Below, piece after piece: positions 1 to 6,778 of a stretch of DNA of 14,790 bases. Position numbers and translations under genes: made by a program. The stretch is from Planctomycetaceae bacterium (GTDB lineage: Bacteria > Planctomycetota > Planctomycetia > Pirellulales > Thermoguttaceae). The stretch lies in contig WRCR01000039.1 of the NCBI GenBank assembly GCA_009783865.1, positions 1 to 14,790 of the forward strand, read 5' to 3'. The notes below the pieces were generated by a model. That model had not been told where the DNA came from, made no database searches, and worked only from the letters and a program-made list of their open reading frames with translations. Every line of letters starts with the position of its first letter. The stretch's first letter is position 1.

Positions 1-435
1 CTGTGACGACCCTGCCTGTTGTTTTGTCGTCTTTGATTTCTTTTTCTTTTTTGTAGAAACTTCTTTTTCTTTATTTCTTTCTTGTACATCTTGTACAATT
101 GTACAACGTGATTTTTCCGAAAAAGTAGTACAAGGTACTACCGAAGTAGTACGCTGTACTACTTGGTCTGATTCTGTATTATGTAGTACCGTGTACGACT
201 TTGTAGTATTCTGTACTACTTGGTCGGTAGTACCGTGTACTACCAAGTAGTACAAGGTACCGGTGCGCTGGACAGGAATATCAGGATTTTCTGCGAGTTT
301 TTTGAGAATACGGCACACTCCCATTTTATTAAGATTGAACCTTTTGTATATCGTTGCTGGTGTTGTTGCACCGGCGGTTTCAAGATAGTAGACGATAAAC
401 TTCTCAAGAGGGGTATTGAGGGCATTATAGTCCAT
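1..435 (-). CDS. Winged-helix DNA-binding protein, possible replication initiator (partial, runs off left edge)
   Basis: The frame stays open for 145 codons from ATG (bases 435-433 on the minus strand) to the window edge, so the C-terminus is missing. The start is set by a perfect Shine-Dalgarno, AAAGGAGG, six bases upstream. Residues 5-65 read as a winged helix: helix one NTPLEKFIVYYLETAG, helix two TPATIYKRF, recognition helix KMGVCRILKKLAENP, then a wing ending TGTLYYLV. Residues 66-120 are V/Q/T-rich (VVQNTT, VVQRTT). Residues 118-145 are a K/E/S/T-rich low-complexity linker. The V/Q/T segment is encoded by an unusual palindrome array (125-263), described separately. A winged helix followed by an in-gene repeat array recalls phage lambda O and RepA_N-type initiators, whose origins lie inside the initiator gene. 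That is analogy only, as no family-specific motif is visible. It could instead be a phage or transposon regulator. Confidence 0.72.
   Translation of the reverse strand, partial: MDYNALNTPLEKFIVYYLETAGATTPATIYKRFNLNKMGVCRILKKLAENPDIPVQRTGTLYYLVVHGTTDQVVQNTTKSYTVLHNTESDQVVQRTTSVVPCTTFSEKSRCTIVQDVQERNKEKEVSTKKKKKSKTTKQQAGSSQ
125..263. repeat. Array of six 17-bp palindromes (GTAGTAC-N3-GTACTAC), iteron/operator-like
   Basis: Copies start at 125, 146, 183, 203, 227 and 247. The copies at 125, 146 and 227 are perfect palindromes around a variable triplet (aag, gct, cgt). Those at 183, 203 and 247 carry one to three changes in one half-site. Half-sites begin at 125, 135, 146, 156, 183, 193, 203, 213, 227, 237, 247 and 257, so most are 10-11 bp apart, one helical turn. 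The array lies inside the minus-strand winged-helix gene, yet copies occupy all three codon phases (start positions modulo 3 are 2, 2, 0, 2, 2, 1). This argues that DNA sequence, not protein sequence, is maintained. Further GTAC cores lie at 84-104, including the perfect palindrome TTGTACAATTGTACAA (91-106). A multi-site protein-binding array, either origin iterons or an autoregulatory operator, is the likeliest reading. Confidence 0.8.
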
Positions 436-453
436 ATAATACCTCCTTTCCGC

Positions 454-492
454 AAAAAAGAATGGCGGGGGACATGCTGAGAGTCCCCCGCC
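454..492 (-). terminator. Rho-independent terminator behind tRNA-Lys
   Basis: GGCGGGGGAC (464-473) and GTCCCCCGCC (483-492) form a perfect 10-bp stem with a 9-nt loop. Read on the minus strand, the stem is followed by ATTCTTTTTTG, a proper U-tract. No T-run follows on the plus strand, so it acts on minus-strand transcripts. It separates the tRNA from the winged-helix gene, whose Shine-Dalgarno begins a few bases beyond, so that gene probably needs its own promoter or depends on read-through. Confidence 0.85.
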
Positions 493-550
493 GACTGTTA
501 GAGTTAGCGATGGACTTGGATTCTCGACAGCACCAAATCCCCTCTAACAT

Positions 551-623
<73 letters not shown>

Positions 624-678
624 TTTCTTAAGAATTCTACGCGAAAAACAAATACGCAGAACCTGACAAGAAATACGA

Positions 679-706
679 ATTCTATCTATTTTTACCAAAA
701 TGTCAA
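679..706 (-). promoter_or_regulatory. Sigma70-type promoter of tRNA-Lys
   Basis: On the minus strand, TTGACA (706-701) is a perfect -35. It is followed after 16 bp by TAGAAT (684-679), five of six matches to the -10 consensus. Transcription would start near 672, about 50 nt before the mature tRNA 5' end, in keeping with a processed leader. Confidence 0.7.
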
Positions 707-1036
707 GGGGGCATGCACGTCCCCTTCAAAGCCGTTTGAATCCGAGTTTTTTAGCATCGTTCTTGGCGTGCAGCAGGCGGTCTCGGTAATGTGGGCGAGG
801 AGACCGAGAAAGGCGAGAGAGCAAACGGAGTGGAAGGGACGGCAGACACCGCGTTTGCGGCGTGTATCGGTGAGTTTCTGAAATACTTTGGAAACGCCGG
901 ACAAGGAAATCATTGTTGCCTCCGTAAAAATTGGATTTTTCGAGATAATCTAAATATCTTTACGAAGAAAAATCGAAAATGTTAACCAAATTCGACTTTG
1001 AAGGTGACGCGGGCTTTATTACTTGCCGTCTTACGG
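690..1036. other. Non-coding stretch with stem-loops; no convincing gene
   Basis: No reading frame here looks like a protein. The stretch holds several short inverted repeats: AAGGGG/CCCCTT (705-710 and 721-726), CGGTCTC/GAGACCG (778-784 and 800-806, 15-nt loop), and a GC-rich imperfect hairpin around 848-866. It is richer in G+C and purines than the A/T-rich DNA flanking it at 640-700 and 940-1010. A minus-strand frame starting at 913 begins like an ABC ATPase (MISLSGVSKVF) but loses any resemblance after about a dozen residues. It could be a dispersed repeat, a decayed gene or a structured RNA. Confidence 0.4.
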
Positions 1037-1042
1037 TATAAT
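1037..1042 (+). promoter_or_regulatory. -10 element of typA, implying a leaderless transcript
   Basis: A consensus TATAAT ends six bases before the ATG at 1049, so the expected transcription start coincides with the start codon. No good -35 is seen 16-18 bp upstream. No Shine-Dalgarno precedes the ATG (the bases before it are AACGGA). Confidence 0.45.
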
Positions 1043-1048
1043 AACGGA

Positions 1049-2962
1049 ATGAATAACATTTCAAAGAATAACAATAACGCAGCAAAACAAAATATCATCG
1101 ACAAGCGGAACGACCTTCGGAATCTTGCCATCATTGCTCACGTTGACCACGGAAAAACAACTCTCGTGGACTGCATGTTGCGTCAAAGCGGACAGTTCCG
1201 CGATGCTCAACTCACCGGTGAACAAATCCTCGATTCCAATGACCTCGAAAGAGAACGCGGCATCACCATTCTTGCGAAAAATATCGCTATCCCTTACAAA
1301 GGCATAAAAATCAACATCATAGATACGCCCGGTCACGCCGATTTCGGCGGTGAAGTCGAGCGGGTTTTACGAATGGCAGACGGCTGTCTCGTGCTGGTAG
1401 ATGCTGCCGAGGGTCCAATGCCGCAAACACGGTTTGTACTCGGAAAAGCATTGGAAGTCGGACTGCGCCCCATCGTTGTCGTCAATAAAATTGACCGAAA
1501 AGACGCAAGACCTTTCGAAGTCATCAACGAAATGCTGGACTTGTTTCTGCAACTCAGTGCCGATGACGAAGCGGCGGAGTTTCCTTATCTCTTTGCAAGC
1601 ACCAAAGAAGGATACGCCGTTCACGAAAATAAACTACAAGAACGTGAAGACGGCGGATATGAACCGAGCGATCCGTCAGCCGACATTCTTCCGCTGATGG
1701 ACTTAATTCTCGAAAAGATTCCTGCGCCGGAAGTGGAAATCGATGCCCCGCTGCAAATGCTTGTTACCACAATAGCATGGTCGGAGTACGTCGGAAGAAT
1801 CGCTGTCGGAAAAGTCAATGCCGGTACTATCCGCAAAGGAATGAACTGCGTTTTAATGCAGAAAGACGACAAACAGACCGCCGGTAAAATCGCTCAACTG
1901 TTCACTTTCGATAAACTTGGACGCACCGAAGTTCACGAAGTAGATGCCGGAGATATTGCCGCCATTGTCGGTTTGACTAGTGTTGAAATCGGCGATACGA
2001 TTTGTTCGCCGTCTCGTCCTGCTGCGTTGCCGAGAATACACGTTGACAAACCGACTCTGCGTATGACTTTCGGCATCAACAATTCACCGCTCGGAGGAAA
2101 AGAAGGAAAATTCGTAACCAGCAGACATCTCCGCGACCGGCTAATGCGGGAACTTGAAAAAAATGTTGCGCTGCGGGTAGAAGAAATTGACGGTGCCGAC
2201 CAATACTCGGTGTCGGGACGCGGTGTGCTGCATTTGTCAGTGTTAATAGAAACAATGCGGCGGGAAGGTTATGAACTTTCCATCGGCAAGCCCGAAGTGA
2301 TTTACCGCGAAAACAACGGGGGGGTCGAAGAGCCGTTTGAACTGCTCGTAGTTGAAGTGCCGGATGCACAAACTGGACCTGTGATGCAGATGGTCGGTGA
2401 ACGCCGGGGTATCTTGCAGGAAATGCACAACATCAATGATATTGTCAAAATGACGTTTTCAATTCCCGCCCGCGGACTCATCGGTTTGCGGACGAAAATG
2501 CTGATGGCAACGCAGGGCAATGCGGTTATCAATCATCGTTTTGAAGAATACAAGCCGAAGGCGGACACGATTGAAGGACGTGCTAACGGCGTGTTGATTT
2601 CTATGGTAGGCGGCAGAGCAAATGCTTACGCGCTTGATACTTTGCAGGAACGTTCTGCGCCCTTTGTTTCGCCCGGCGATGTCGTTTATGAAGGAATGGT
2701 AGTAGGAGAAAACGCCCGCAATGAAGATATGGATGTAAATCCGACGAAGGAAAAGAAACTGACGAATATGCGTGCAAGCGGTTCGGATAAAAACATCATA
2801 CTGAAACCGGCGCGGAAATTCACTCTTGAGGAAGCATTGGAATATATTGAGGCGGACGAATTAGTCGAGGTAACACCGTCAATTATCCGGCTGCGTAAAA
2901 TCATTTTGAAGGAAGTTGACCGCCGCCGTTTGAATCGGGCAACAAAGAAAACGCAGGATTAG
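1049..2962 (+). CDS. typA: Ribosome-associated translational GTPase TypA/BipA
   Basis: This is a 637-residue member of the EF-G/LepA-related GTPases. Members bind the 70S ribosome and help in stress responses and 50S assembly (family knowledge). The G-motifs are all present: P-loop AHVDHGKTT (30-38), RERGITI (68-74), DTPGHADFGGEVER (92-105) and NKID (146-149). A beta-barrel domain follows around 235-330. The EF-G-like domain with EVPDAQTGPVM is next. Last is the TypA-specific C-terminus, which contains NMRASGSDKNIILKPARKFTLEEALE in separate conserved blocks. The length is slightly above the usual 605-615, mainly because of an Asn-rich N-terminal extension (NNISKNNNNAAKQN). An in-frame TTG at 998 would add 17 residues. 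I prefer the ATG at 1049 because a TATAAT sits at 1037-1042, upstream of it. The stop overlaps the end of the convergent symporter gene by 4 bp. Confidence 0.97.
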   Translation: MNNISKNNNNAAKQNIIDKRNDLRNLAIIAHVDHGKTTLVDCMLRQSGQFRDAQLTGEQILDSNDLERERGITILAKNIAIPYKGIKINIIDTPGHADFGGEVERVLRMADGCLVLVDAAEGPMPQTRFVLGKALEVGLRPIVVVNKIDRKDARPFEVINEMLDLFLQLSADDEAAEFPYLFASTKEGYAVHENKLQEREDGGYEPSDPSADILPLMDLILEKIPAPEVEIDAPLQMLVTTIAWSEYVGRIAVGKVNAGTIRKGMNCVLMQKDDKQTAGKIAQLFTFDKLGRTEVHEVDAGDIAAIVGLTSVEIGDTICSPSRPAALPRIHVDKPTLRMTFGINNSPLGGKEGKFVTSRHLRDRLMRELEKNVALRVEEIDGADQYSVSGRGVLHLSVLIETMRREGYELSIGKPEVIYRENNGGVEEPFELLVVEVPDAQTGPVMQMVGERRGILQEMHNINDIVKMTFSIPARGLIGLRTKMLMATQGNAVINHRFEEYKPKADTIEGRANGVLISMVGGRANAYALDTLQERSAPFVSPGDVVYEGMVVGENARNEDMDVNPTKEKKLTNMRASGSDKNIILKPARKFTLEEALEYIEADELVEVTPSIIRLRKIILKEVDRRRLNRATKKTQD

Positions 2963-2972
2963 AAATCCTGCG
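2952..2972. repeat. Palindromic hairpin at the shared 3' ends of typA and the symporter gene
   Basis: CGCAGGATT (2952-2960) and AATCCTGCG (2964-2972) are perfect 9-bp arms with a 3-nt loop. It contains the stop codons of both convergent genes. On the minus strand it is followed by TTTTCTTTG, so it can terminate the symporter transcript. On the plus strand the tail (CTAACATTTC) is weak. It is closely related to the palindrome at 4551-4570, including the trailing CGCTAA. Confidence 0.75.
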
Positions 2973-4539
2973 CTAACATTTCATGTTCTTCGGCATCCCA
3001 GCGTTTAATCGACCGGGAAACAACCCAAAGGAAAAAGATTTCTATCGCAACAAGCACCCCGATGGAAAGTTGCACCGTTGTATTGCTGCGGATTTCCTCT
3101 ATGCGTTCAGGAAGATTGAGCCAGCACCAAAGCGAGAAAACAACCACGAGAAAAAGCGGCGACACATATTTTATGATATAACGAAAGACCCAAGGAATTT
3201 TTATTTGCGCACCGCGTTCCATTTCGGACATTCCGGTATCAATTCCGAGTACCCAGCCGAAGAGAATTATCTGAAAAGTAGCGGCAATGAACACGAAAAC
3301 ATTTGCCGACCAGAAGTCGAGCGTGTCCATTGCAACGAGTCCCTTTGAAAAGTACAGAACAAACAGCGTGGCGGCGCACATCATGCCGCCGAGTAATAGG
3401 ACGCTTTGTTTTCGTTTGAGTCCGAGACCGTCTTCAAGCAGCGTGACCGCTGGCTGAAGCATCGAAATGGAACTCGTTGCGGCAGCGAGAAACAGCAGGA
3501 AAAAGAACAGGAAGCCCCAAAGTTGTCCGAGCGGCATTTGGTCGAAAACACACGGCAAGGTTTGAAAACCCAGCGTGAACGAACTGCCGAGCGTTTCCTT
3601 GTTGATTGATGCAAGTCCGAGAAACATAATTGCAGCCGGAACTATCAGCATACCGCCGAAGACGATTTCCACGAAACTGTTGCAGCCGACTGCCGTGGCG
3701 CAGGATGCGGCAACATCATCGTCCCGCTTCAGATAACTGGCGTAAGTCAACACCAAGCCGAAGCCGACAGAAAGCGAAAAGAACACATGTCCGGCGGCGG
3801 CAAGCCAACTTTCGGGATTGGCGAGGTGCTGAAGTATCGTCTTGTCGGAAGCCGTTGTGGTGCAGATGAATCTCATTCCGTCGGCGAAACTTTGTCCTTC
3901 AATACCGGTCGGATTTCCCAGCGTGGCAACCCGAATGAATATAATCGCCGAGCAGAGAATCAACGCCGGCATCGCCCAGAGACAGAATTGTTCAATACCC
4001 TTACTGATACCGCGATAGATAACCCAAAAGTTTATGACGAAGGAAAGGGCAACGCAAAGCAAGGTTGGATTCGAGTACCACGCTGTCAATACAGCACCGT
4101 TTTCTGTTTTTCCGGTGAGATTGGCGAATGCTTGACTGTATTCCGCTTGCGAGCCGAGTTGCATCAAGCCGCGTGCATATTGAATTGTGTAGAGCAAACA
4201 CCATCCTTCCACAACGATGTAATAAGCAAATATGATGAGCGGCAGCATTACACAAAGCGAACCTGTATAGACAACGCGCCGCCGTCTGGCGATAGTCCAA
4301 AAGATTCCGGGCGGCGAATTATGACCGCGAATACCGCCGTAGCGTCCGAGCGTCCATTCCACCCACGCCAGCGGCAAGCCGATGAGAATCATCGCTACAA
4401 TGTACGGTATCATGAAAGCGATGCCGCCGTACAACGCCATTTGACCGGGAAAACGCAGATAATTGCCGAGACCAACTGCACTGCCGATGACGGCGATAAT
4501 TACACCTAATTGAGATGTCCACGATTCTTTTTGCTTCAT
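2959..4539 (-). CDS. Sodium:neurotransmitter symporter family (SNF/LeuT-type) transporter
   Basis: This is a 526-residue inner-membrane protein with about twelve hydrophobic segments. The N-terminus carries the family signature: WTSQLGVIIAVIGSAVGLGN (7-26), then YLRFPG and GGIAFMIPY, an unwound first helix that in LeuT binds Na+ and substrate (A22, V23, N27 in LeuT match A21, V22, N26 here). LPLAWVEWTLGRYGG follows, also typical. The family imports amino acids or similar small solutes with Na+; the substrate cannot be read from the sequence. The ATG at 4539 has only a weak AAAAGA upstream. The gene lies 31 bp after the stop of the beta-helix gene on the same strand, so co-transcription is possible, although a palindrome (4551-4570) lies between them. 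The 3' end overlaps typA by 4 bp. Confidence 0.93.
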   Translation of the reverse strand: MKQKESWTSQLGVIIAVIGSAVGLGNYLRFPGQMALYGGIAFMIPYIVAMILIGLPLAWVEWTLGRYGGIRGHNSPPGIFWTIARRRRVVYTGSLCVMLPLIIFAYYIVVEGWCLLYTIQYARGLMQLGSQAEYSQAFANLTGKTENGAVLTAWYSNPTLLCVALSFVINFWVIYRGISKGIEQFCLWAMPALILCSAIIFIRVATLGNPTGIEGQSFADGMRFICTTTASDKTILQHLANPESWLAAAGHVFFSLSVGFGLVLTYASYLKRDDDVAASCATAVGCNSFVEIVFGGMLIVPAAIMFLGLASINKETLGSSFTLGFQTLPCVFDQMPLGQLWGFLFFFLLFLAAATSSISMLQPAVTLLEDGLGLKRKQSVLLLGGMMCAATLFVLYFSKGLVAMDTLDFWSANVFVFIAATFQIILFGWVLGIDTGMSEMERGAQIKIPWVFRYIIKYVSPLFLVVVFSLWCWLNLPERIEEIRSNTTVQLSIGVLVAIEIFFLWVVSRSIKRWDAEEHEMLAQDF

Positions 4540-4550
4540 ATAATCTTTTG

Positions 4551-4570
4551 CGTAGGATTAAAATCCTACG
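4551..4570. repeat. Second copy of the gene-end palindrome
   Basis: CGTAGGAT (4551-4558) and ATCCTACG (4563-4570) form a perfect stem with a TAAA loop. It starts right at the stop codon of the beta-helix gene (4571-4573). Compared with the copy at 2952-2972, the third base pair is T-A instead of C-G, a compensated change. Both copies continue with CTAA. No T-run follows on the minus strand, so it is probably not an efficient terminator here. It may protect a 3' end or belong to a dispersed repeat family. Confidence 0.7.
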
Positions 4571-6325
4571 CTAAAAAGTTTCAATTACCGAACCTTTGTC
4601 CAAGCCGGTTTCATTTTTATATTCTTCGAACTGGTCCGCCTTGTACTTTTTCTTTATCAGATAATAAAAACAATCGCCGCCGGAAAATTGACGATACTTG
4701 TTGTTATAGAAAGATAAACCGCCTTTGAAGTCAATATCAATCCGTACAAGCGATTCCGTTGCAGTGTCGAAAACATTGTTGCGGATAACAATATCTTTCG
4801 TCTGCGCCGTGTTGCTGTAAATCATGACGTGCCGCCCATTTTTATCGCGGCGTTGAATATGTCCCCAGCCATAACCGGCGTTTGTGCAAACGTTGTTTTC
4901 AAACAGAATGTTCTCGGTCTTCGATTCCGGTCCGCGATTCCAGTATTCAAAAGAATACTCGCTGTTCCAAATCTTGTTATTCCGGTAAATTATGTTCTTT
5001 TGAACATTCACGCCCGAACCCTGATTTGTCAGAGCGGCATCGTAAATTTCCCAAAGGTTGCAGTTTTCGACAAGATTATCAGAAGCGTCCGACCAGAATT
5101 CAATTCCGTTTCCGAAACGCACGCGCCGACCTTCACCGCCCTGTTTGTATTGGTCAGCACCGCCTATCCACGATATATCGAGATTCCGATAGACACAGTT
5201 ATTCGCTTTTGTGCCGCCGAAGCCGTGCGCCGCACCATAGCGTACATCCAAACCGTCAAAGATAACGTAATTACAGTTGTTGTGTGAAATAACATGATGA
5301 TGCAGTGCCGCCTCGATGCTCTGATACAGCAAAGCGGGATTCTTTTCGGAATAGAAAAATACCCTTGCGGTTTCCATATCGTACCAGAAATCGTCCTGCT
5401 GTTTTAAGTCATCCAAAGTCCAGCGTTTGAAACCGGCTTTGCTGCCGTTCAAGATGATGTTTCCGACATCGGTGTTGATACCGTTTGTGTCAGCCCTTGC
5501 TTCGTACAATCCGATGAATCTTAACGACAATTCGGAATTCTGCGGCAGCACTCCGCCGAGTGAAAAAGTCATGCGGGCGTTTTCGTGCGGACGGCTGCAT
5601 TGAAACAATACTTCGTAATTTTTCCATTCGGCTTCGATACCGGCGGGCTGTTTGAGCGTTGCGCCGAGACCGCCCCAAGGCATGCCGGGTTCGGAAAGCC
5701 GGATTGTAAAGCCGGAAAACGGAATGGTGGATTTTGCCGCAAAACGCAAGACGTAATACTTGTCCTCTTCAACCTCAAAACCGTGAACGATGAATTGAAT
5801 GTGATTCGTTCTCGTACCGGATGCGGAACAGTTGATGGTGTACGTTGTCTCATCGTTTTCATTTTTTCGTGAAAGTTTAATTTTCGCACCTTCTTCGTTG
5901 TGATGTCCCCAAGTCAATTTTTTGAATTTGGGAATTTCATTTCCGAGAATCATTTTCGATTCTTTTGTCGCCCAGATATTTTTGCCGATGGGCTGCCAAT
6001 CGCTTTCGTTATTGAGCGGAACGCTGCCGAGTAAAGACGGCTTGTTTCCTTCGCCGTAAGCGGAATAGACGACGGGCTTTCCTTCCGCGCCGGACTTCGG
6101 CAGAAGTTGTCCGCGCCATTGTCCGCCGGATTTGAAAAGAACTTTATCGCCGGGTTTTATGTCTGCTCTGTTGACTTTTTTCAACGATCTCCAAGCGGTT
6201 TGCGGTGTTTTTCCATCGGCGGAATCATTGCCGGTCTGGGAGTCAACGAAATAATCCGCCGCAAAAATTGACGGGGAAAGACAAAACACAAGAGAGAGTA
6301 CAGCGCAAAAAAACTGTCGGGACAT
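4571..6325 (-). CDS. Secreted right-handed beta-helix protein with carbohydrate-binding-like insert
   Basis: The product has 584 residues. A signal peptide spans 1-22 (MSRQFF, hydrophobic core, SPSIFA with cleavage before ADYF). Next comes the DUF1565-like opening strand of parallel beta-helix proteins, YFVDSQTGNDSADGKTPQTA (25-44), followed by PGDKVLFKSGGQWRGQL. Residues about 145-275 have the pattern of a CBM4/9-type beta-sandwich (YYVLRFAAKS, WKNYEVLFQ, MTFSLGG, LSLRFIGLYEA). Beta-helix coils run from about 345 to 560, with repeated N-N/V-x-N turns (NLVENCNLWEIYDA, NIIYRNNKIWN, NILFENNVCTN). Many such proteins are polysaccharide lyases or glycan-binding proteins. No catalytic residues can be assigned, so activity is open. 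The start at 6325 has GGAG 8 bp upstream. The nearby secreted sulfatase suggests use of host or algal glycans. Confidence 0.85.
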   Translation of the reverse strand: MSRQFFCAVLSLVFCLSPSIFAADYFVDSQTGNDSADGKTPQTAWRSLKKVNRADIKPGDKVLFKSGGQWRGQLLPKSGAEGKPVVYSAYGEGNKPSLLGSVPLNNESDWQPIGKNIWATKESKMILGNEIPKFKKLTWGHHNEEGAKIKLSRKNENDETTYTINCSASGTRTNHIQFIVHGFEVEEDKYYVLRFAAKSTIPFSGFTIRLSEPGMPWGGLGATLKQPAGIEAEWKNYEVLFQCSRPHENARMTFSLGGVLPQNSELSLRFIGLYEARADTNGINTDVGNIILNGSKAGFKRWTLDDLKQQDDFWYDMETARVFFYSEKNPALLYQSIEAALHHHVISHNNCNYVIFDGLDVRYGAAHGFGGTKANNCVYRNLDISWIGGADQYKQGGEGRRVRFGNGIEFWSDASDNLVENCNLWEIYDAALTNQGSGVNVQKNIIYRNNKIWNSEYSFEYWNRGPESKTENILFENNVCTNAGYGWGHIQRRDKNGRHVMIYSNTAQTKDIVIRNNVFDTATESLVRIDIDFKGGLSFYNNKYRQFSGGDCFYYLIKKKYKADQFEEYKNETGLDKGSVIETF

Positions 6326-6349
6326 CGTATTGCTCCATTGTCTGAAGTT

Positions 6350-6398
6350 AAAACCGGTAGTGATTATACTAATTTCACGGATAAAATAAACCGGTTTT
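6350..6398 (-). promoter_or_regulatory. Promoter of the beta-helix gene framed by ACCGGT palindromes
   Basis: On the minus strand TATAAT lies at 6368-6363, with a poor -35 about 16-17 bp upstream. AAAACCGGT (6350-6358) and ACCGGTTTT (6390-6398) form a 9-bp inverted repeat. One arm overlaps the expected transcription start and the other the -35 region. Each core ACCGGT is itself palindromic. This is the layout expected of a repressor operator pair, but no regulator gene is visible nearby. Confidence 0.4.
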
Positions 6399-6425
6399 TC
6401 CGAAAAAATTTGTTTTTCAGGATAC

Positions 6426-6453
6426 TTGAAAATAATACGGAATGGTGTAAAAT
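6426..6453 (+). promoter_or_regulatory. Promoter of the ACP-coaX-M50 operon
   Basis: TTGAAA (6426-6431), 16-bp spacer, TAAAAT (6448-6453). Transcription would start near 6460, leaving a leader of about 60 nt before the ACP start codon. Confidence 0.5.
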
Positions 6454-6523
6454 TGAATAGGCACTGTTATTGTTGTTCGTTCCCCCTGCTTGTATTACTA
6501 ATTTTTGTTATTGCATTTGTTAT

Positions 6524-6778
6524 ATGACTGGTATAGAAATCCGTGATGCTGTTATTTCAATTCTTTCCGACATTTCGCCGGACGAGGACTTTGCGTCCCT
6601 GAAAGACGATGTTTCCTTTCGTGACCAATTCGAGATGGACAGTATGGATTTACTCGACATCGTTCTCGAACTGCGGAAACGCTACAAAGTACAGATCCCG
6701 GAAGAGGATTATCCGAAACTCGATAACATGAACAGCACGATTGAATATCTGCTGCCGCTGATGAATACTAATGAATAA
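6524..6778 (+). CDS. Acyl carrier protein
   Basis: The product is an 84-residue acidic helical protein. The carrier motif MDSMDLLDIV (38-47) places the phosphopantetheine-accepting serine at Ser40. It is followed by the typical ELRKRYKVQIPEEDYPKLDNM third-helix region. The holo form carries acyl or aminoacyl chains as thioesters in the cytoplasm. The ATG at 6524 is chosen because the ACP fold begins at TGIEIRDAV; an upstream in-frame TTG (6470) would add a Cys-rich, non-family extension. There is no Shine-Dalgarno. The stop TAA shares one base with the coaX start (TAATG), implying translational coupling. It differs from housekeeping AcpP, which has a DSLD motif and usually sits among fab genes, so a dedicated pathway is likely. 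Its partner enzymes are not in the window. Confidence 0.88.
   Translation: MTGIEIRDAVISILSDISPDEDFASLKDDVSFRDQFEMDSMDLLDIVLELRKRYKVQIPEEDYPKLDNMNSTIEYLLPLMNTNE

Noticed and set aside
112..124. 13-mer TTTTTCCGAAAAA also present at 6395-6407
   Set aside because: A/T-rich, near-palindromic sequence; two occurrences in different contexts are not enough to call a regulatory motif.
125..263. CRISPR array, because of regularly spaced repeats
   Set aside because: Units are 17-bp palindromes with 3-20 bp between them, far too short for spacers, and they lie inside a coding frame. No cas gene.
692..913. Minus-strand frame starting MISLSGVSKVF, reminiscent of an ABC-transporter ATPase start
   Set aside because: Likeness lasts about a dozen residues; no Walker motifs, no Shine-Dalgarno, and it overlaps the tRNA promoter.
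998..1048. N-terminal extension of TypA from TTG at 998
   Set aside because: The added residues do not resemble the family and the TATAAT at 1037-1042 would lie inside the coding region.
3787..4509. Long plus-strand frame opposite the symporter gene
   Set aside because: It is an antisense shadow with no hydrophobic or conserved pattern; the minus-strand frame carries the clear LeuT-type signature.
6470..6523. Extended ACP start at TTG 6470
   Set aside because: The added Cys/Phe-rich residues do not fit an ACP, and the fold begins at the ATG 6524.
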